From NCBI RefSeq assembly GCF_000745775.1, contig NZ_JQJY01000001.1, positions 1-64,000 of the forward strand: 64,000 nt of DNA, read 5' to 3'. Below, one piece after another: positions 1 through 7,801 of the stretch. The notes beneath the pieces are model-generated. The model did not search any database, had not been told where the DNA came from, and worked only from the letters and a program-made list of their open reading frames with translations. The position numbers and the translations under genes are program-made. Source of the stretch: Flavobacterium sp. ASV13 (GTDB lineage: Bacteria > Bacteroidota > Bacteroidia > Flavobacteriales > Flavobacteriaceae). Position 1 is the stretch's first letter. Each line of letters begins with the position of its first letter.

Positions 1-339
1 TTTTTTGTTTTATAACCACTTTGGAGAAATCTTCTGGAACTGAAACTTATCATTTACCCCGAAGCGCGTTAGTGATGGGAGCGGCATCCTTTTGCGGGAA
101 ACCAGCAGCTGCTCTATTTTCCTGAAACTACTCCCGCAAAAGATACAGCGGACAGCACGACCCAGAGGGAAACGCCCAAAATATTTTTATTTATTAAATA
201 TCTGTGTATTGTAAATCAAGGCGTTGTGTTTTTATTAATTTTAGATTTTTTTTGCTGTCAACGACATTAATTAAAATGATTGCAAAAATGTATTTATTGC
301 TAAATTTTATATTTTTGTTTTCTAATAGAATTTTAAGAT
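1..339. other. Left-edge intergenic region
   Basis: No convincing coding frame was seen. The left part holds the structured repeat listed separately (70-180). The remainder, about 181-339, is very AT-rich and probably contains the promoter of the DUF1569 gene: a TAnnTTTG-type -7 match lies at 310-317, about 22 bases before its start codon, but no well-spaced -33 TTG box was found. Confidence 0.5.
70..180. repeat. Structured intergenic repeat, copy 1
   Basis: An 11-bp perfect stem (89-99 with 132-142) sits inside a conserved frame: GCGGCATCCTTTT on the left and AAAAGATACAGCGGACAGC on the right. A second copy at 23761-23845 has the same frame (TGGAAATCCTTTT ... AAAAGATTGTAACGGATAGC) but an unrelated stem. 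Keeping the frame and pairing while the stem bases change suggests selection on a folded RNA or DNA hairpin. Such elements are common between flavobacterial genes; whether this is a named RNA family such as flavo-1 could not be tested here. Confidence 0.65.
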
Positions 340-792
340 ATGCAAAATATATTTCAGAAAGAGGATTGTGATCAATTCATAAATAGAATAAGCGAGCTTA
401 CACCTGATTCAAAAGGACTTTGGGGTAAAATGAGTGTTGCTCAAATGCTTGCACATTGTAATGTTACTTACGAAATGGTTTATGATAATATCCATCCGAA
501 ACCTAATGGATTTATGAAATTTATTTTAAAACTGCTAGCAAAAAAAACAGTGGTAGGTGACAGACCTTATCCTAGAAATGTTGGTACAGCATCACAGTTT
601 ATCATTAAAAATGACCGTGATTTTGAAATTGAAAAAAGCCGATTAATTGCTTATATTGATAAAACACAGGAATTAGGTGAAAAGGAATTCGAAGGTAAAG
701 AATCACTTTCTTTTGGAAAATTGACTTCTACAGAATGGAATAATATGTTTGCCAAACATTTGGACCATCATCTTTCTCAATTTGGCGTTTAA
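340..792 (+). CDS. DUF1569 (DinB-like) protein
   Basis: This 150-aa cytoplasmic protein has no signal peptide. The WGKMSVAQMLAHC segment near residue 28, the PYPRN motif near residue 77, and the C-terminal EWNNMF...HLDHHLSQFG block match the DUF1569 branch of the DinB-like four-helix superfamily. The histidines in MLAHC and HLDHH are the expected metal ligands of that fold. DinB-like proteins often act as metal-dependent thiol or small-molecule transferases, but the substrate of DUF1569 members is unknown. The start follows an AT-rich leader, with a TAnnTTTG-like box about 22 bases upstream. A secreted protein gene begins 7 bases after its stop, so the two are probably cotranscribed. Confidence 0.8.
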   Translation: MQNIFQKEDCDQFINRISELTPDSKGLWGKMSVAQMLAHCNVTYEMVYDNIHPKPNGFMKFILKLLAKKTVVGDRPYPRNVGTASQFIIKNDRDFEIEKSRLIAYIDKTQELGEKEFEGKESLSFGKLTSTEWNNMFAKHLDHHLSQFGV

Positions 793-799
793 AATTTTT

Positions 800-1240
800 A
801 TGAATATGAAATTTTATATAGTTATATGCTTTCTGCTATCAGGGTTGTGTGCAAATGCTCAAAAACAAGAGGTTCAAAAAAGTATTGAAGTCTTTTTTGA
901 AGGATTCCATCAAAAAGACACTTTGAAGATAAAATCGGTTTGTGCAGATAAAATGATTCTGCAATCTATCAGTGAGAGTGTTTCAAAAGGAAATAAGTTG
1001 TCTAATGAAACTGCAAAAGAATTTTACAAATCAATTGCATCAATTCCGTCAACTATGAAATTTCAGGAGAAAATACTTAGTTATAATATTCAAATTGATG
1101 GAACAATGGCACATGTTTGGGCACCTTATGAATTTTATCTAAATGATAAATTGAGTCATACAGGTGTAAATACTTTTACTTTATTTAAAGAGAAAGATTC
1201 CTGGAAAATTATTTATTTAATTGATACTAGAAGAAAGTAG
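800..1240 (+). CDS. Small secreted NTF2-like (DUF4440-type) protein
   Basis: The open frame begins further upstream inside the DUF1569 gene, but the start at 800 gives a clean signal peptide (MNMKFYIVICFLLSGLCANA) followed by a mature chain of about 125 residues, so this start was chosen. The mature part has the pattern of a nuclear-transport-factor-2 / DUF4440 cone: helices with a G-F-H-Q-K-D turn, then strands ending in SWKIIYLIDTRRK. These proteins are usually periplasmic or secreted small-ligand binders or SnoaL-like enzymes, and no catalytic residue can be assigned. It lies 7 bases after the DUF1569 gene and converges with endonuclease III, leaving only 5 bases between the stops. Confidence 0.7.
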   Translation: MNMKFYIVICFLLSGLCANAQKQEVQKSIEVFFEGFHQKDTLKIKSVCADKMILQSISESVSKGNKLSNETAKEFYKSIASIPSTMKFQEKILSYNIQIDGTMAHVWAPYEFYLNDKLSHTGVNTFTLFKEKDSWKIIYLIDTRRK

Positions 1241-1245
1241 AGATT

Positions 1246-1890
1246 TTAAGCAACTTCTGTAGAATAATAAAAGCAAATATCTGCTAAAATACATTCTTCA
1301 CACTTAGGTTTTGGTCTACAGGTTTCTCTTCCTAGAAAAGAAATTGCCATTCCAATTTCTGACCAAATATTTTTTGGCAGCACTTGCATTAAATCTTTTT
1401 CAACTTTATTTCCGTCTTTTGCTTCTTTTATTATTCCAATTCTGGGAGCTACGCGAATAACATGCAAATCGGCAATAATTCCTTCTGCGGGTTTTCCAGT
1501 TTCTCTTAATATAACATTGGCTGATTTTCTTCCAACTCCCTTTAAGGTTGTTATTTCCTTCATATTTAACGGAATATTGTCATCATTTTGAATTGTTTTA
1601 GCAATTTCTAATAACCAATTTGCTTTTGTTCCAAAGTTTCGAACTTTACTTATATAAGGGATAAATGTTTCAAAATCGGTTTTAGATAAACTATTAAGTG
1701 TTGGGAATTTTTCAAATAAAGAAGGTGCTATTTTATTAATATTTGCATCAGAATCTTGTGCAGACAAAATTACCATTACTAATAACTGATAAGTGTTATG
1801 ATATTCTAGAGGGTGTGTTTTTCCTTTATATTTCTCTAAAATTGGTTTTAATTTTGTTTCCCAATCTGATGTTTCTCCAAATAAATCCAT
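1246..1890 (-). CDS. nth: Endonuclease III (base-excision DNA glycosylase/AP lyase)
   Basis: This 214-aa protein has the normal length for Nth, which removes oxidised pyrimidines and cleaves the abasic site. The helix-hairpin-helix LKGVGRKSANVIL (residues 116-128) carries the catalytic lysine K122, and ADLHVIRV contains the conserved aspartate D141. A C-terminal iron-sulfur cluster motif has cysteines 191, 197, 200 and 206, spaced C-x5-C-x2-C-x5-C, one residue shorter in the first gap than the E. coli enzyme. The gene is single, converges with the secreted protein gene, and is followed in the same direction, after 48 bases, by nothing of its operon; the alpha/beta hydrolase lies upstream of it on the same strand. 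Confidence 0.92.
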   Translation of the reverse strand: MDLFGETSDWETKLKPILEKYKGKTHPLEYHNTYQLLVMVILSAQDSDANINKIAPSLFEKFPTLNSLSKTDFETFIPYISKVRNFGTKANWLLEIAKTIQNDDNIPLNMKEITTLKGVGRKSANVILRETGKPAEGIIADLHVIRVAPRIGIIKEAKDGNKVEKDLMQVLPKNIWSEIGMAISFLGRETCRPKPKCEECILADICFYYSTEVA

Positions 1891-1938
1891 TTTCTTTCTC
1901 TAATTTAGGTTGTCTTTAAAAATGTAACTACCACAAAA

Positions 1939-2805
1939 TTAGCTAGTTTTAATAAAGTTTAATGCTTTTTTGATAACATTTTGATTACCAAGTATTTTTC
2001 TGTGACCTAAACCATCAGTTAAATATAAACTTCCATTTTCGAGTTGTTCATGAATGTGAATTCCTGCTTTTACGGAAACTTCTGGATCGTCATTATCATG
2101 AATTACTAAAACGGGTATTTTTACTTTTTGTGCTGCTCTGTACGCTGAAAAATCATCCATTTTCACTTGATATTTTTCTTCAAAAAGATTACGAAGACGC
2201 TCACTTATTTCTTGATTTAAACCTAATTTTGAAATGAACTCATCTAAAATATCCTGAACAATATCTCCGCTTCCTATAATAATTGCTTTATTTGTTTTTA
2301 ATCCATCTTTTATAGCATTTAAAACTGACATCCCGCCTAAAGAATGTCCAATTGCAATTTCAAATGGCCCAAACTGCTTTTCGATTTCTAATATTGAAGC
2401 AATAAATTCAGACATAATAGTTGACTTTCCTTTAGATTTTCCATGTGCTGGCGCATCAAAACTTACAGTTGAATAACCATTTTTCAAAAGTTCATCAGCT
2501 ATTTTGAATAATTGTGTACCTCTTCCAGACCACCCGTGAACTAATAAAATTTTATGATCACTTTTGCCATAATGATAAGTGACAATATTTTTGTCTATTG
2601 CGGGAACGTTAATCGTTATTTGTTCACTTTTAGAATCCATCTCAAGTTCTCGTTTGGGAATCTTATGTTTTATTGGCGTAGTAAATAGTTTAGCCGCATA
2701 TTTTGTAACCAATTTGGTTGAAATAAACGCGCAAATTTTACAGGATACAATAATAAACTGTGGAATTTTTAATGATTTAGTAGGATTACTTTCCTTTTTT
2801 GCCAT
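1939..2805 (-). CDS. Alpha/beta hydrolase
   Basis: This 288-aa protein has the alpha/beta hydrolase core after a hydrophobic N-terminal region of about 50 residues (a possible membrane anchor at residues 15-35). The oxyanion strand LLVHGWSGRGTQL is at residues 87-99, the nucleophile elbow GHSLGG at 153-158 with S155, an acid in HDNDDPEV near residue 236, and the catalytic histidine in GLGHRKIL near the C-terminus. The FDAPAHGKSKG segment matches esterase/lysophospholipase-like members. The substrate is unknown. It is transcribed divergently from glgA, with a perfect 18-bp palindrome between the two genes. Confidence 0.82.
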   Translation of the reverse strand: MAKKESNPTKSLKIPQFIIVSCKICAFISTKLVTKYAAKLFTTPIKHKIPKRELEMDSKSEQITINVPAIDKNIVTYHYGKSDHKILLVHGWSGRGTQLFKIADELLKNGYSTVSFDAPAHGKSKGKSTIMSEFIASILEIEKQFGPFEIAIGHSLGGMSVLNAIKDGLKTNKAIIIGSGDIVQDILDEFISKLGLNQEISERLRNLFEEKYQVKMDDFSAYRAAQKVKIPVLVIHDNDDPEVSVKAGIHIHEQLENGSLYLTDGLGHRKILGNQNVIKKALNFIKTS

Positions 2806-2844
2806 ATTAATAATTTTTTTTTGAAGGCTAGATTATGCTTATTT

Positions 2845-2862
2845 TTTCCTAAATTTAGGAAA
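2845..2862. promoter_or_regulatory. 18-bp perfect palindrome between divergent genes
   Basis: TTTCCTAAATTTAGGAAA lies between the alpha/beta hydrolase start (2805) and the glgA start (2943). Weaker outer arms (TATGCT at 2834-2839 and AGCATA at 2872-2877) extend the symmetry. Its place in a divergent promoter region fits an operator for a dimeric regulator, although a hairpin in a 5' leader is also possible. Confidence 0.5.
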
Positions 2863-2942
2863 CATAAAAGTAGCATATTAATGATTGTTTCTAGAAAAAA
2901 ATAAATCATAAATTAATATTGAATGCTGTAATTAATTTTAGG

Positions 2943-4370
2943 ATGGAAATATTTCATTTAAGTGCAGAGTGTTATCCAATGGCAAAAGTTGGTGGATTGG
3001 CCGATGTTGTTGGAGCATTGCCAAAATATCAGACCAATGCTGGACATCAGGTAAGAGTCGTTGTTCCTTGTTATGATACAAAATTCAGAAAAGAAAATGA
3101 TTTTGAGTGCGTTCATTGGGGAAATGTCAAATTGGGAAATTTTGAATTTCCTTTCAGTGTCTTAAAAGAGACTTCTAACAAGCTTGGGTATGAACTTTAT
3201 TTGATTGAAATTAAAGAATTATTTGACAGACCAAATGTTTATGGCTATGAAGATGACATTGAACGATTTTTATCTTTTCAAATTGCAAGTTTAGATTGGA
3301 TTACCGCACGAAATAAAGTTCCAGATATTATAAATTGCCATGATCATCATACTGGAGTAGTTCCTTTTTTAGTAAAATATGCTTATAAATACGAAAGTTT
3401 AAGAAGCGTTAAAACTGTAATTACTATTCACAATGGTTTATATCAAGGTTGGTTTGGTTTTGATAAGCTGCATTATTTGCCGGAATTTAATTTGATTCAT
3501 GTTGGATTTTTGGAGTGGAATCATTCTATTAATTCTTTGGCAGTTGGTGTAAAATGTGCACATGCTGTTACTACGGTTTCTCCTAGTTATTTAAATGAAA
3601 TTAATTATGCTGCAAATGGATTAGAAGCATTGTTTAATTCGGTTAGAAATAAATCAAAAGGAATTTTAAATGGAATTGATATTGAAGTTTGGGATCCATT
3701 AAAAGATAAAATGATTGAACATCATTATTCGATTGAAACTTTTGAAATTGGTAAACAAAAAAATAAAGAGAAGCTTTGTGAACAATTTGATTTAGATCCA
3801 ACAAAACCGTTATTCAGTTTTATTGGGCGTTTATTTGAAGAAAAAGGGGGCGATTTATTACCACAAGCGTCTGCATTGGCATTATCCGAAAATTTCGAAA
3901 ATATTAATATTCTGATTTTAGGATCTGGAAATGCTGAAATTGAAATGCAATTGACACAATTGCGAAATGATTATAAAGGCAATTACAATGTTTTTATTGG
4001 TTATAATGAAGAATTGGCACATTTAATATATGCAGGTTCCGATTATATTTTGATGCCTTCGAGAGTTGAACCATGTGGTTTGAATCAAATGTATGCAATG
4101 CGATATGGTACAATTCCGATTGTGAGAAGAACCGGGGGATTGCGAGATACGGTTATTGATTTTGGAGATGAAGGAAATGGAGTTTGTCATGATCAGGCTT
4201 CCGTTGGAGATGTTTGTTATTCGATAAATCGTGCAGTTAAACTGTACGATGATAAAATAAGTTTTAATAAAGTATTAAAAAGAGGAATGTCAGCAGATCA
4301 TTCCTGGGAAAGTGTGTGCCAAGAATATATCGAAATATACAACTTAATAATTCAGCAAAATGAAGTTTAA
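2943..4370 (+). CDS. glgA: Glycogen synthase (GT5)
   Basis: Transfers glucose from ADP-glucose to growing alpha-1,4-glucan. The frame opens at 2919, but the family N-terminus MEIFHLSAECYPMAKVGGL starts at 2943, which is preferred. K15-V-G-G-L is the ADP-glucose-binding K-x-G-G-L motif, and the C-terminal half carries SRVEPCGLNQMYAMRYGTIP and RRTGGLRDTV, the nucleotide-sugar and catalytic region of GT-B glycogen synthases. The resulting 475 aa match the bacterial family. It overlaps glgC by 11 bases, indicating translational coupling, and heads the glgA-glgC-glgB operon. Confidence 0.95.
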   Translation: MEIFHLSAECYPMAKVGGLADVVGALPKYQTNAGHQVRVVVPCYDTKFRKENDFECVHWGNVKLGNFEFPFSVLKETSNKLGYELYLIEIKELFDRPNVYGYEDDIERFLSFQIASLDWITARNKVPDIINCHDHHTGVVPFLVKYAYKYESLRSVKTVITIHNGLYQGWFGFDKLHYLPEFNLIHVGFLEWNHSINSLAVGVKCAHAVTTVSPSYLNEINYAANGLEALFNSVRNKSKGILNGIDIEVWDPLKDKMIEHHYSIETFEIGKQKNKEKLCEQFDLDPTKPLFSFIGRLFEEKGGDLLPQASALALSENFENINILILGSGNAEIEMQLTQLRNDYKGNYNVFIGYNEELAHLIYAGSDYILMPSRVEPCGLNQMYAMRYGTIPIVRRTGGLRDTVIDFGDEGNGVCHDQASVGDVCYSINRAVKLYDDKISFNKVLKRGMSADHSWESVCQEYIEIYNLIIQQNEV

Positions 4371-5640
4371 AAAGAAAAATGTAGTTGCCATTATTTTAGG
4401 AGGTGGACAGGGATCTCGTTTGTTCCCATTGACAGAAACAAGATCAAAACCTGCTGTTCCGATTGGAGGTAAATATCGTTTGGTTGATATTCCAATTTCA
4501 AATTGCATCAATTCAGATATTTTTAAAATATTTGTTTTGACGCAATTTAATTCTGCATCTCTGAATGCTCACATTAAAAATACTTTTAACTTTAGTATTT
4601 TCAGTCAGTCGTTTGTTGATATTTTGGCGGCTGAACAAACACCAGACAATCCTACATGGTTTCAGGGAACTGCCGATGCTGTTAGACAATGTATGTCTCA
4701 CTTTTTAAAACACGATTTTGATCATGCTTTAATTCTTTCTGGAGATCAATTGTATCAAATGGATTTTAATGAAATGTTAGAAGCCCATATTGCTGCTGAT
4801 GCCGAAATTTCTATTGCAACTTTGCCTGTTAATGCCAAAGACGCTCCGGAATTTGGAATTTTAAAAACCAATCATGAAAGTGTTATTGAAGCTTTCATAG
4901 AAAAACCTGACGCTTCATTATTACCGCAATGGGAATCTGAGGTAAGTGAACAAATGCAGGAAAAAGGCAAAAAATATTTGGCTTCAATGGGAATTTATAT
5001 TTTTAATAAATCATTGTTGGAGGAATTAATGGCGAATCCAGATACGAAAGATTTTGGAAAAGAAATTATTCCTCAAGCCGTTGGAAAACATAAAATATTG
5101 AGTTATCAGTACGAAGGATATTGGACAGATATTGGAAATATTGAATCATTTTTTGAAGCAAATATTGGCTTAACAGCAGATATTCCGGAATTTAATTTGT
5201 TTGATAACGACAATAAAATCTTTACAAGACCAAGATTACTACCGCCATCAAAATTTAGAAATTCAATCATCAATCAATCATTGATTTCTGAAGGGTGCAT
5301 TATCAATGCTAAAGAAATTAAAAGTTCGGTAATTGGAATTCGTTCCAGAATTGGTGTTGGAACTGTTCTTGAAAACTGTTATGTGATGGGGAATGATTTC
5401 TATCAAGATTTGGACGAACTCAATCATGAGGCAAGTGTAAACAAAATTCATGTTGGAATTGGTGAAAATTGCTTCATAAAAAATGCTTTAGTAGATAAAA
5501 ATGTTCGCATTGGAAATAATGTTCATATTAGCGGAGGAAAACATTTAGATAATTTTACCAATGAATTATACAGCATAAAAGATGGTATTGTTGTCATTAA
5601 AAAAGGTGCGATTCTCGCTGATAATTTTAGAATTGAATAA
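4360..5640 (+). CDS. glgC: Glucose-1-phosphate adenylyltransferase
   Basis: Makes ADP-glucose from glucose-1-phosphate and ATP, the committed step of bacterial glycogen synthesis. At 426 aa it has the usual length. The N-terminus contains the pyrophosphorylase motif GGGQGSRLFPLTETRSKPAV followed by GGKYRLVDIPISNC. The middle has GDQLYQMD and the sugar-binding region FIEKPD, and GYWTDIGNIESFFEAN leads into a C-terminal left-handed beta-helix with hexapeptide-type repeats (SVIGIRSRIGVGTVLENC). The first codons overlap the end of glgA by 11 bases, and glgB follows after 55 bases. Confidence 0.95.
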   Translation: MKFKKKNVVAIILGGGQGSRLFPLTETRSKPAVPIGGKYRLVDIPISNCINSDIFKIFVLTQFNSASLNAHIKNTFNFSIFSQSFVDILAAEQTPDNPTWFQGTADAVRQCMSHFLKHDFDHALILSGDQLYQMDFNEMLEAHIAADAEISIATLPVNAKDAPEFGILKTNHESVIEAFIEKPDASLLPQWESEVSEQMQEKGKKYLASMGIYIFNKSLLEELMANPDTKDFGKEIIPQAVGKHKILSYQYEGYWTDIGNIESFFEANIGLTADIPEFNLFDNDNKIFTRPRLLPPSKFRNSIINQSLISEGCIINAKEIKSSVIGIRSRIGVGTVLENCYVMGNDFYQDLDELNHEASVNKIHVGIGENCFIKNALVDKNVRIGNNVHISGGKHLDNFTNELYSIKDGIVVIKKGAILADNFRIE

Positions 5641-5695
5641 TATTAAAATTTCAAATCCAATAAAAAAAATCCAATTGTTGCCTTAAAAACCAAAT

Positions 5696-7600
5696 ATGAC
5701 AAAAGTAATTACGCATTCTCTATTTACCGATTTTGATATTGATTTATTCAAAGCTGGCAAACATTTCAAATTGTATGAAAAGTTGGGAGCACATTTAATT
5801 GAAGTAAATGGAGTTAAGGGAGTTTATTTTGCTGTTTGGGCACCCACAGCCAAATTGGTTTCAGTGGTGGGTGATTTTAATTATTGGACACAAGATGAAC
5901 ATCAGCTTCAGGTTCGCTGGGATTCTTCTGGAATTTGGGAAGGCTTTATTCCTGATTTGTCTAAAGGTTCGCTTTATAAATACAAAATTCAATCTAATAT
6001 AGACGGTGTAGTAACAGAAAAAGCAGATCCGTTTGCTTTATATTGTGAAAAACCGCCACATACGGCATCTGTTGTCTGGGATTTAGATTATAATTGGAAA
6101 GATAAGAATTGGATGGAATCTCGTCATGAGAAAAATGCTTTAGATAAACCATATTCAGTATATGAAGTGCATTTGGGATCTTGGAAACGAGCAGAACATA
6201 ACCGATTTTTGACTTATTTAGAATTGGCAGATGATTTAGTAAAATATGTAAAAGAAACTGGTTTTACACACGTTGAATTTATGCCAATTATGGAATATCC
6301 TTATGATCCTTCTTGGGGATATCAGCTAACAGGATATTTTGCTCCGACTTCTCGTTTTGGAAAACCACAGGATTTTATGGTTTTGGTTGACAAACTGCAT
6401 CAGGCTGGTATTGGTGTGATTTTGGATTGGGTTCCATCACATTTTCCTGATGATGCTCATGGTTTAGGTTTCTTTGATGGTTCACATTTATATGAGCATC
6501 CAGATCGAAGAAAAGGCTATCATCCGGATTGGAAAAGTTTGGTTTTTAATTACGGTCGCAATGAAGTTCGTGCTTTTTTAATCAGTAATGCTGTTTTTTG
6601 GCTTCAAAATTATCATGCTGACGGATTAAGAGTTGATGCAGTAGCTTCGATGCTATATCTTGATTATTCTAGAAATGACGGCGAATGGGAGCCAAATATT
6701 TATGGTAGAAGAGAAAATCTGGAAACTATTAGTTTTCTTAAAGAATTCAATGAAGTTATTTATGCTAATTTTGATGGAGTTCAGACAATTGCTGAAGAAA
6801 GCACATCTTTTCCGATGGTTTCGAGACCAATATCTTACGGAGGTTTAGGCTTTGGAATGAAATGGATGATGGGCTGGATGCACGATACTTTAAAGTACTT
6901 TCAGAAAGAAACTGTTTACAGAAAATATCATCAAAATGATTTGACTTTTTCAATGACTTATGCTTTTACGGAAAATTTCATGCTTCCGTTTTCGCATGAC
7001 GAAGTGGTTTATGGTAAAAAATCAATTGCTAATAAAATGCCTGGAGATGAATGGCAGAAATTTGCTAATTTAAGATTACTTTATGGATACATGTTCACAC
7101 ATCCCGGAACAAAATTATTGTTTATGGGATCGGAGTTTGGACAAAGCGATGAATGGAATTTTGAAAAAAGTCTGGATTGGCATTTACTTCAATATGATTA
7201 TCATTCAGGAATTAAAAAGGTAATTACAGATTTGAATCAGCTATACAAATCTCAGCCAGCATTGTACGAAAAACAATTCACAGGCGAAGGTTTTGAATGG
7301 ATTAATTATTCCGATCATCAAAATGCTGTTGTTTCTTATATCCGAAAAGGAAATAATCCTGATGAAAATCTAATTGTGGTTTGCAATTTTACGCAAGTTA
7401 TTAGAGAAAATTATAGAATTGGTATTTATCAAAAAGGAAAATTAAAAGAAGTTTTCAATACTGATGCTAAAATTTATGAAGGAAGTGGCGTTGGTAATTC
7501 TGAATCTTTAAAAATTGATAATTTACCTTATGACGGAAGAGATTATTCAGTCGAATTAATTTTGCCTCCTTTGAGCGTAACGGTTTATTCTTTTGAATAG
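5696..7600 (+). CDS. glgB: 1,4-alpha-glucan branching enzyme (GH13)
   Basis: Introduces alpha-1,6 branches into glycogen. The 634-aa protein has a CBM48 N-domain (about residues 25-125, with VWAPTAKLVSVVGDFNYW) and a GH13 barrel. Catalytic residues are visible: nucleophile D314 in GLRVDAVASMLY, acid/base E367 in TIAEESTSFP, and the transition-state aspartate in FSHDEVVYGK. NYHADGLRVD and WGYQLTGYFAPTSR are typical of branching enzymes. It is the last gene of the glgA-glgC-glgB operon and is followed by a weak hairpin at 7619-7674. Confidence 0.95.
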   Translation: MTKVITHSLFTDFDIDLFKAGKHFKLYEKLGAHLIEVNGVKGVYFAVWAPTAKLVSVVGDFNYWTQDEHQLQVRWDSSGIWEGFIPDLSKGSLYKYKIQSNIDGVVTEKADPFALYCEKPPHTASVVWDLDYNWKDKNWMESRHEKNALDKPYSVYEVHLGSWKRAEHNRFLTYLELADDLVKYVKETGFTHVEFMPIMEYPYDPSWGYQLTGYFAPTSRFGKPQDFMVLVDKLHQAGIGVILDWVPSHFPDDAHGLGFFDGSHLYEHPDRRKGYHPDWKSLVFNYGRNEVRAFLISNAVFWLQNYHADGLRVDAVASMLYLDYSRNDGEWEPNIYGRRENLETISFLKEFNEVIYANFDGVQTIAEESTSFPMVSRPISYGGLGFGMKWMMGWMHDTLKYFQKETVYRKYHQNDLTFSMTYAFTENFMLPFSHDEVVYGKKSIANKMPGDEWQKFANLRLLYGYMFTHPGTKLLFMGSEFGQSDEWNFEKSLDWHLLQYDYHSGIKKVITDLNQLYKSQPALYEKQFTGEGFEWINYSDHQNAVVSYIRKGNNPDENLIVVCNFTQVIRENYRIGIYQKGKLKEVFNTDAKIYEGSGVGNSESLKIDNLPYDGRDYSVELILPPLSVTVYSFE

Positions 7601-7618
7601 AAATTTAGGTATAATTTT

Positions 7619-7674
7619 CAATAATGTCGTTTTATCAATTTTGTGTTTTAAAATTATCGAATTATTGATTTTTT
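7619..7674 (+). terminator. Possible terminator after glgB
   Basis: CAATAAT (7619-7625) can pair with ATTATTG (7661-7667) across a long AT-rich loop, followed by a run of T. The stem is short and AT-only, so this is a weak call. Confidence 0.4.
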
Positions 7675-7699
7675 GTAAACTAATTTAGTACTCATTCAG

Positions 7700-7714
7700 A
7701 AAAAACGTTTTCGT
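7700..7714. promoter_or_regulatory. LacI-type operator candidate upstream of GH31
   Basis: The AAAACGTTTTCG core (7702-7713) matches the two LacI-family palindromes at 32401-32437 (consensus CGAAAACGTTTTCG); the left arm is imperfect. It lies about 40 bases before the -7 box of the alpha-glucosidase gene, a placement similar to that of the operators before the trehalose TonB receptor. Confidence 0.55.
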
Positions 7715-7755
7715 GAATAAACCTTTTATTCATAGTGCTTTACCAAGTTTTTTTG

Positions 7756-7763
7756 TATGTTTG
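7756..7763 (+). promoter_or_regulatory. Candidate -7 box of the GH31 gene
   Basis: TATGTTTG fits the Bacteroidota -7 consensus TAnnTTTG and lies 38 bases before the start codon. No good -33 TTG box is visible, which would fit a promoter that depends on an activator. Confidence 0.45.
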
Positions 7764-7801
7764 AAGTAAGGATTGAGTTATATAATTAAGACAATAGCGA
7801 T

